A stretch of DNA of 64,000 nt, taken from NCBI RefSeq assembly GCF_022581195.2, contig NC_061464.1, positions 12,501,254 through 12,565,253 on the forward strand. Direction: 5' to 3'. The notes beneath the pieces were generated by a model. The model searched no databases and was not told the origin of the DNA. It was given only the letters and a program-made list of their open reading frames with translations. Source of the DNA: Helicoverpa zea (Eukaryota > Arthropoda > Insecta > Lepidoptera > Noctuidae). Below, piece by piece: positions 14,301-23,300 of the stretch (position 1 is its first letter; every line of letters starts with the position of its first letter). A program made the position numbers and the translations under genes.

Positions 14301-17300
14301 AAAACAATTTTATTATATGAATATTACCTTTTTTTGGTTTCCACTTAAATAACTAAAATATAAAACAAATGATTCCGCCAATTTAAAACGAAAATAATCT
14401 TAAAATAATGCGGCGGTTCATTTTGAAGGAACGGTAACGAACTCAGTGTTATGTTGTGCCCATCACTAGTCGTGACTAACTGATAGGTGTCAGGAACGCA
14501 TTCTCTGAACGGCCGAAGTATAGTAAGAACAGTAAGCTAAAGATATAATGGTTCGTTACAATTATTAGTCATCATCCTCATCCTCCGAGCCTTTTCCCAA
14601 CTATGTTATGGTCGGCTTCCAGTCTAACTGGATTCAGCTGAGTACCAGTGCTTTACAAGAAGCGACTGCCTATCTGACCTCCTCAACCCAGTTACCCGGG
14701 CAACCCGATACCCCTTGGTTAGACTGGTGTCAGACTTACTGGCTTCTGACTACCCGTAACGACTGCCAAGGATGTTCAATGACAGCCGGGACCTACAGTT
14801 TAACGTGCCATCCGAAACACAGTCATAAGTCGTTACAATTATTATACTTCGGCCGTTCAGAGAATGCGTTCCTGACACCTATCAGTTAGTCACGACTAGT
14901 GATGGGCACAACATAACACTGAGTTCGTTACCGTTCCTTCAAAATGAACCGCCGCATTATTTTAAGATTATTTTCGTTTTAAATTGGCGGAATCATTTGT
15001 TTTATATTTTAGTTATTTAAGTGGAAACCAAAAAAAGGTAATATTCATATAATAAAATTGTTTTATTTATTCTTTGTTACAAGTACATTGAATTGAATGT
15101 GCGAACAGAATATTAATCAGACTCCGATTTGCTTGAGGAGGTGGTGTCTTCATCATCATCTTCGCCTACATGTATAATTATATTATTATCAATAACAGAA
15201 TCAATCCTGATATCTCGGTCTAACAAAAGCCGGGTAATCAAATAAAAACAGATCGAAAACACTTGAAAAACGTGGTCTATGCGCACGAAACGACAACGGA
15301 CGACTGTTTTAGCGTCACAAAATGGCGGCCCATAACGCCATTTGGGGTTACCATTTTTAATCTAAGTATAAAAATGCGGTTTGGTCATAGTTTTATTTTT
15401 ATATTTCATAAACGTTATAATTAAGTCTTATAGTCCATTATTTTCCAATTCTTAAAAAGAAAATCAAAACGTATTATTTTATATTATAACTGTATAAGAA
15501 CTGATTACGATACTTGCCTGTTATTTTTAGCACAGCACTACAAAATATAAACCGCTGACATAACCTTGTAATAGCGCAGTATAGATTTAGAAAAATATTG
15601 TTTACCAAGTTATTTGACACTCAGTTTGGCACAAAATTATAACATTCATTGATTATTGATATAATAATGTTGTTTTAATGCTCCTCAATTGTTAAAACGG
15701 TAAACAACCAGCAAAAATATTTTTATCGTAACTGCAACGCCATTGCAAAGTTACGTCGTCAGTTCAATCGCGACGTGTCAGGAACGCATTCTCTGAATGG
15801 CCGAACTATAGTATTTTTATATTATTATCGGAGTTAATAGATTTGATATAACGGGTCAAATATAGTGAAAAAAGGTGAGCTTTCAATGTAAAATGGATGA
15901 ATTAAAATAATAGATTTTATTTCGGCTAGACATTTTTAGTGATCCGACCAAACTTTATTGAGGCCATTTATTTTATTTCAGGCAATAGTTCAGACCATTT
16001 GTACGTATCAGGCCTATTCGAAAAGCATGTGTTAAACGTTAAATTCACTGAATTGTAAGCAAATAAGAATTTATTTTATTCCTTCCTTCAATATTCTGTT
16101 TGTTATACAAGTAAACGACCTTAGAATTTCATATAACTGAATTATTTGTATACATATATTTTAGGTACACTGGTATCTACAATCTTAACTCTCTATTTGG
16201 TAGTCAGGTTAAAAGATAACACGGTTTATTGGACTCATAACACGTGAAAATGTAGAATAAGCTCACGGGATTTTCTCGACATTTTATATTATTAAAAACT
16301 AAGTAACTTCTGCCAGCGGTTTATCTCGTATATTGCGGGAACTTCTTCTCGAACGAGGTAAAAAGTAGCATATAGCCTTCCTCGATAAATGGGCTATCTA
16401 ACATTCAAATTGGATCAGTAGTTCCTGAGAATACAGAGCGTTCAAGAAAAGAAACAAACTCTTCAGCTTTATAATATTTTATTTAAAAAATGTTTCTCAA
16501 ACCAAAACTGTGAGTGGGTGTATGGCTAAATGGTTTTGCTTCAAAAGAGTTGCGTTAGCCGTGATAAATGAATAAATAAGTAGAATGTTAAAACCTTAGT
16601 TGTAAGACTTGGTGGGCGATGACCCTTATCACGTGGTTTCCGAGCGAGTGAGTTAAGAAACTCTTCACTTTTGTACGTAAGCTTTTTTTGCAAATGTGTT
16701 TTAAATGCTTGAAACTGTCTCGTAAGTACAAAGATATGTTTTACTTGAGAAATTGTGTTTTTCTTTCATCAAATAGCACCTATACCTACCTTAAATTGCT
16801 TCAGACAATGACTTAGGTTTATAGCTAAAAGAGAACCTCATTTTGAGTCTACAAGATAACTTACAAATCTTTAGACCAAGGTCGGAGATTACTCCTATGT
16901 TTCCATAAAAAACAATGGCCTATTCTTCTTAACGAGTAACATGTCTGGATTTTCCACGAACGAATTAATATGTGAAAACGTTAAGAAAAACGTAAATGGT
17001 ACAAAGTAAAGTATAAGCTAATCATTGTCAACTGAATGATATCAAAGGATCCAAAATAACCAATGAAACATGACTTAATAAGATCTATAAATAAACTAAA
17101 ACTTCCTATCCAAATAAAGTCATAATCTGTCTCTGATCTATTAATAAGTTTAGCTACCAAATTAACCCAATGAGCAGACAATAATTTAGGCAAACAGCTT
17201 CTAACAGCTTCTAATTTTAGGACTTTTCCAGAACAACGCACGCGAGTAAGCCCGGGAGCCCTGGAACTCTCAACGGCGTGAATGGCAGCGTGCATGGGGA

Positions 17301-20300
17301 GGCGCGGCAGGCGCAGTCCAAAAAGACCATCATCAGGATGTTGGGTGAGAACTCCTCAATACTCTACAGCTGATAGGAGTTTAGACTGGCGTGGCGGTGT
17401 TGATGCCCTCATACATTTTACGTAACATACCTAAGCTTGTAAGTTTTTTTTTTGGATAATTACTTACAAGGCAACTTTTGTAATTAGGTACAGCGCCCAT
17501 ATTTTCGCTTAAATGCTTACATTTACTATTAATGGTAAACTGATTCTTCTTTCTCAATACATGTTTAAAAAAAGCAAATTCTTCAGTTCAATTCTAGAGT
17601 TAGAACCTGTTTAATACTGCGTTCAGTAGATGGTCACTGACTGTCACACATTCAAAATTGGCCATAAGCGTATATTTACAGGTTAAATTTCCACATAACC
17701 CTTTAGCGACAAACCACCAAAATGTAATCGTAACTGTTAATTTGTGTGTCCACGTACAAAATTGGAAATTCTAACGAAAACGTTTTGAGCATTAGGGCCA
17801 AATTATTATCAAATAGGCTGACTAACTGTGCCGACCAGTGGGCGGAATTCAATTGTGGTTTAAACTGCAGTTACCAGTAGTTTAGCTGTAAACTAAACCA
17901 TCACATCACTCGAATTTGTATGCCATTTGCCGAGCTTTGACTGTTAGTTAACACAATTTACTTGTCGGCTTTTATTTCTAATGCATGTTTAGGAATTTCT
18001 CTTTTCTATGTTTAGTTAAGTGGACAGCAAAGGTTTATGTAGGATTATTCAACAATACAGTGACTCGTAAAAGAACACTACAATTTTAATTCTATCTGAC
18101 CGCCCACAACTACAAAATGGTAGGGATCATAAGTAATGTCCATTTTTTTGCTGTGCATTTCTGCTAGTCTACAGATGATACAGTTATAAAATGTGGTGAT
18201 AAAAAAAATTTTTTTTTTGAAAATACTAAGATTCTCAAAATACAATTACCAAAACAGCACAAAAGATGAACTTATCAAATAACTTTTCGCCCACATGCAA
18301 GGCTGAATTGCTGACAGACGGGTACCGTTCCCACCTGTCGCTCAATTGATCCGGGTCAAAGGATCTCCACGTCGCAGCCATGCTGGCCTGATATTTGTCA
18401 CCCAAGTCCTGTGTAATAGCGAGACTGTTTTATTGATGGGCGAAATCCATTTTGCGGATGGAGACAGTGAAATGGAACGATAAGTATTATTGGCTGACGG
18501 GTTTATTGGGAACCAATATGGGAAAAGAGAATTGTAGGTATTAAGTATTGTCTCAAAATCGCCATGTTGATTTGACTAAGTGGGAGGAAAATGTTATTAG
18601 TTTTTTCTCTTAAAAATAATGTTAGTCCCCAGTATCGTTCATCATTTAAAACATTACCCTCTAATGTAGCAGTTGGGTAAAAACTACTGATATGTAAATT
18701 ATAACCATACAATATTTGGCAATATCACCCACATCAACATTTACGATATCCTTCACAAGTGGTCCACCAGATTCTTTCCTCACATTAAGGCTATATTTGC
18801 ACCCTCTGTATGCAAATAAGGCCTCTCAATATTCTATTAGAAGCTATGAATTCTTTAGGGCTCTAAGTGGTCCATTGTGTGGTAGCTTTTAACGCGGACC
18901 CCTTTACTTAGACTTAGGGAACTACAACAAACTATTAAGAGTTTTAGTCTTGTTTGCGCAATTAGCACTTTGTGTGTTGGCGAAGTTTCGTGGTCAACTT
19001 TGGAATTATAAACTTTGGTACACGTGTATTTTTGTTTAATATTACTTTGTTGTTCTTTAGGAATATCTAGAGTATTGTTTAATCATTAGATGATTTTACG
19101 AAACATAGTCGTGTATAAAATAATGTATTTAAGAGTGATATCAAAAACTCCAAACAACGTACGGTGCAACTTCTATATCCAGATCTTCGTAGAGTCCATT
19201 ATAATCGACTTTGCACACACCTTCGTACTATATTTCAGATCCATCTAATCCTTCTAACAGACAACCCACACATTTTGGTTTTCTTAATTATTATCCTTGT
19301 CCGCACGACAGGGTCTTATTTGCTTGATCGATTTACTAAAAGAGGTATTACATTAGTTAATTAGCTACATTTAAAGGAAATCTGTGACACACACCTATAA
19401 AAATATGTGATAATACCTAGTTAACAATCTTCTTTGTTTTTCTTTTGTTATAGCGGCTGTGGTGGTTGCATTCTTCGTGTGCTGGGCACCATTCCACTTC
19501 CAGCGTCTATTCTATATCTACGGCGCGTCGAGCCGTCACTACCACACCATCAATGAGTACCTGTTCTACGTGGCTGGTGCCTTCTACTACATATCGGCGA
19601 CTGTTAATCCGATACTGTATAATGTTATGAGTCATAGGTGGGTGGAAATATTGTTCTTACTAATATTGTTAATGCGAAGAATGTTAAGAACCTGAAAAAG
19701 GACACAGAAGAATATGAATATGGATAGGCTACTTTTTATCCAAGGGTGGGAAGTAGTTTACCGAGGATGCTCATAAAACGGCGGGGAACAGCTAATAATA
19801 ATGTAAGTGTGTAAACGCACGCTGTCACGCAACATCAATCATCTCCCATTATATGTAAAAAATATTAAATATAACTAAACTGGACGATTTTGGATAACAT
19901 TTCATGGTTAATTATAAAGAAAAATCTATCATTTGTAAAAATAAACTACTACATTTATAAAATGAAGAATTATGAAAAAAAGGGCCCAAAAAAAATGTGT
20001 CAAAATGTGACAACTGTCAACAACAACAATAACAATATTATGAACAAATAAAATGGAAATTAATGGAAAGAGATGATCACACGAGCAGCGTCTAGACGGA
20101 ATGTACGCCCACCACCCCCGGAATCGTCGCTCAGCTCCGCCTCGCCGCCGCCGGACCCCGGACCACCAGTGATACCGGCGGCTGCAGCTGCGTCGAGCTC
20201 GAGCGACGAGTACTTCTCTCCGCCAACGTCGCCACCACCTGTGCGTCGGCAGGGGAGACGCCGGCCACCGACGGGCTTGGGATCGGGGGACCAACAGGTC

Positions 20301-23300
20301 CCTAGCAGGGTCCCCGCTACCGGTGGTTGTGTGCAGCGCATGAGATGGACTCAGAAAATGAACGAGAACGTCATGCGCGCATACTACGGGTCCACAGAGG
20401 GAGGAACTAACCTCACTGCGTACCGTGATAGGATGCTGTCTCTGTTTCAGGTACTAGAGCCAGCCGTCAACGTCTCTGCCCAACGACTGTCGGATCAGGT
20501 GCGGGTTATCCAGCGCAATCACAGACTGGACGACGCCGCACTTGATCGGCTGCGCTTAGAGATGCTGGGCAGCCCTATGGTCACCACCTCGTCACAGGCC
20601 GCGGTACCACCGCCACCTCCAGGCGAAATCACGCCGCGGTCCGATCTTGTTGAACGGGATGAGGATGATAGGGTTGAAACGGTAAGTACCCAGTGCAATG
20701 AACAGGTGAGGAGTGCTCTGGAGGATGCGATTCTGGAGTTTAGATACTCACCCGTCGAAAGCCGACCACGACTACCACGCTTGCCTATGCACAGACAAAA
20801 TAGGGCGCTGGTGTGTGCTCTGGATTCGCTGTTGGAAAAATATTTTGAAAACAGCGAAGACCTCCTTGATACACACTCAATTATGTATTGCGCGGCTGTT
20901 GCTGCATGTCGTGTGGCTAATGTCAAATTCCCTGACAAGGACAGAGCCACACGACCAAAGTTAGCGGTACCAGCCTGGCAATGCAGGATTGAGCGTCGTA
21001 TCGAGGGGGCCAGAGTACTCATTGGCAAACTATATTGCTTCAGGGAAGGTAATACCCGACCACGGGTGATGCGCTTTGTGAGGCGTGCATTTGTGGGGAC
21101 TGGACTCAGTCCTCATGAATATATGTCACGTGTCACAGAGCGCATCGACTTCCTGAGGCAAAAAGTCTGTGCATGGGCGAGCCGTATTCGAAGGTATAAA
21201 CGACGGGTAGAACGTTACACCCAGAATCGTATGTTCCAGAGTGACCAAAGGTGGGTATATAGAACTTGGGAGCAACCTGAGCAATGCGTGATGGACGGGA
21301 GCCGACCGGATGATGATGCCACAAACATGTTTTGGCGCAACCTCTGGTCGACGCCCGTCTGTCACGAGGAGGGTGACTGGACACGTGATGTTGAGCGAGA
21401 GTGTGAAAAAATACCAGAAATGGAAGAGGTTAATATTACCTCCTCCGACGTAGCCTATGCAGTCCGTCCGATGCAGAATTGGAAATCACCAGGGCCGGAC
21501 GGACTGCACAATTTCTGGTTAAAGTGGCTGCAAAGTTCGCACCCCTGTTTAGCATCACAGTTTCAGTCATCCTTAGAAGCCGGGTCGCTCCCACAGTTTC
21601 TAACAACAGGGATTACCCACCTGCTCCATAAATCAGGTAGTACCGCGGAACCCAAAAATTATAGACCGATCACTTGTTTACCGACGGTCTATAAACTTCT
21701 TACATCTATTTTGAGATTAAAAATAAATCAACATATTGAAAAATATTCAATTATGTCAACTTCTCAAAATGGATGTAAGAAGGGGTCCCGTGCTACTAAG
21801 GAGCTGCTCCTCACTGATATGGTCATCAGCCAACAGGTTCGGCGATCCCGAAAGAATTTTTTCGACATGTTGGATAGACTATAAGAAGGCCTACGACTCG
21901 GTCCCCCATACATGGCTTAAGAGGGTATTGGAGTTGTATAAAATAAACTCAACTCTACGCGCCTTTCTTGCGTCATGTATGGAGCAATGGAGAACGGTTC
22001 TTCACTATCCAGGATGTCGAGAAATTGAAGGGACCGCCGATCCTATTAAGATCGAGCGGGGAATTTTCCAGGGTGACAGTTTGAGTCCACTTTGGTTTTG
22101 CCTGGCCTTGAACCCTCTGAGCACATTGCTAGAGGGCTCGGGGTTGGGCTATCCTTTGCGGAGAGGGGGTCAGGTTATATCCCATTTGCTTTACATGGAC
22201 GATCTGAAACTGTTTGCCACCACAGAATTGCAGCTGGTGAAGCTACTGAAGGTCACTGAAACTTTCAGTAGTTGCATCAGGATGGAATTTGGTGTGGACA
22301 AATGTGCAGTCATGCATGTAAAGCGAGGGGGAATTGTGGAATCTTAGGGAGTACAACTCTCAGATTCTATAAACCTGAGATCACTCTCCGCAAACGATAC
22401 ATATAAATACTTTGGTATGGCGGAGGGGTTAGGCATCAATGTGGCTGTCATGAAACAGTCATTACGGGAGCGTTTCTTTGGCCGCCTGAATAAGGTCCTG
22501 AAAAGTTCCTTATCGGGAGGCAACAAGGTTCGCGCCTTTAATGGTTGGGTCATGCCAGTCCTGATGTACTCTTTCGGCATACTCAAATGGACTCAAACTG
22601 AATTGGACGCCCTGGATAGGAAAGTCCGCACACTGCTGACCGCAGAACGAATGCATCACCCACGATCGTCAGTGATGAGACTGTACATCCCACGGAAATG
22701 TGGAGGCCGAGGCTTTTTAAATGCAAAGACGCTCCACAACCGCGAGGTGTGCAGTCTCAGAGAATATTTTCTCAAAAGCGACGTGGGTATGCACCGTGAT
22801 ATGGTGGCAGTGGACAGAGGACTCACCCCGCTGTCGTTGGCAAATGAGAACTGGCGCAAACCTGTCGTACTAACTACCCACGATCGCAGGGAGGTATGGC
22901 AGAGCAAACAGCTACACGGACGCTTCTTCGGGGCTCTTCATGGCCCCGATGTAGACTTCAAAGCGTCCGTATCTTGGCTACGCTTCGGTGACTTGTTTGG
23001 AGAAACCGAAGGGTTTGTATGTGCAATTATGGACGAAGTTATCCTTACGAATAACTACCGGAGATATATCGTGAAAGACGGGACGGTTGACATATGTCGG
23101 GCATGTCACCATCCGGGTGAGTCTATCAGACATATTATATCTGGTTGTTCTCGTTTGGCTAATGGTGAATATTTGCACAGACATAACCAAGTGGCCAAGA
23201 TCATCCACCAGCAGCTTGCTCTGCAATACAACCTTGTAGACCTTGAGGTACCGTACTACAAGTATGCGCCCGACCCAGTTCTCGAAAAGGACCATATCAC

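Larger units (their letters stand above)
2329..17231 (+). other. large receptor intron (14.9 kb)
   Basis: The intron contains family-2 TIR elements (5414-6080, 12010-12866), family-1 TIR elements (13555-14522, 14843-15810), an R1-like LINE tail (11355-11929), several SINE-like repeats and unannotated AT-rich DNA. No additional receptor exon was found. Stretches 2329-5413, 8541-9890, 10100-11339 and 15811-17231 hold nothing I can name apart from weak repeat fragments listed separately. Confidence 0.75.

Noticed and set aside
14608..14889. 93-codon open frame
   Set aside because: It spans a common interspersed repeat and runs into TIR copy C.
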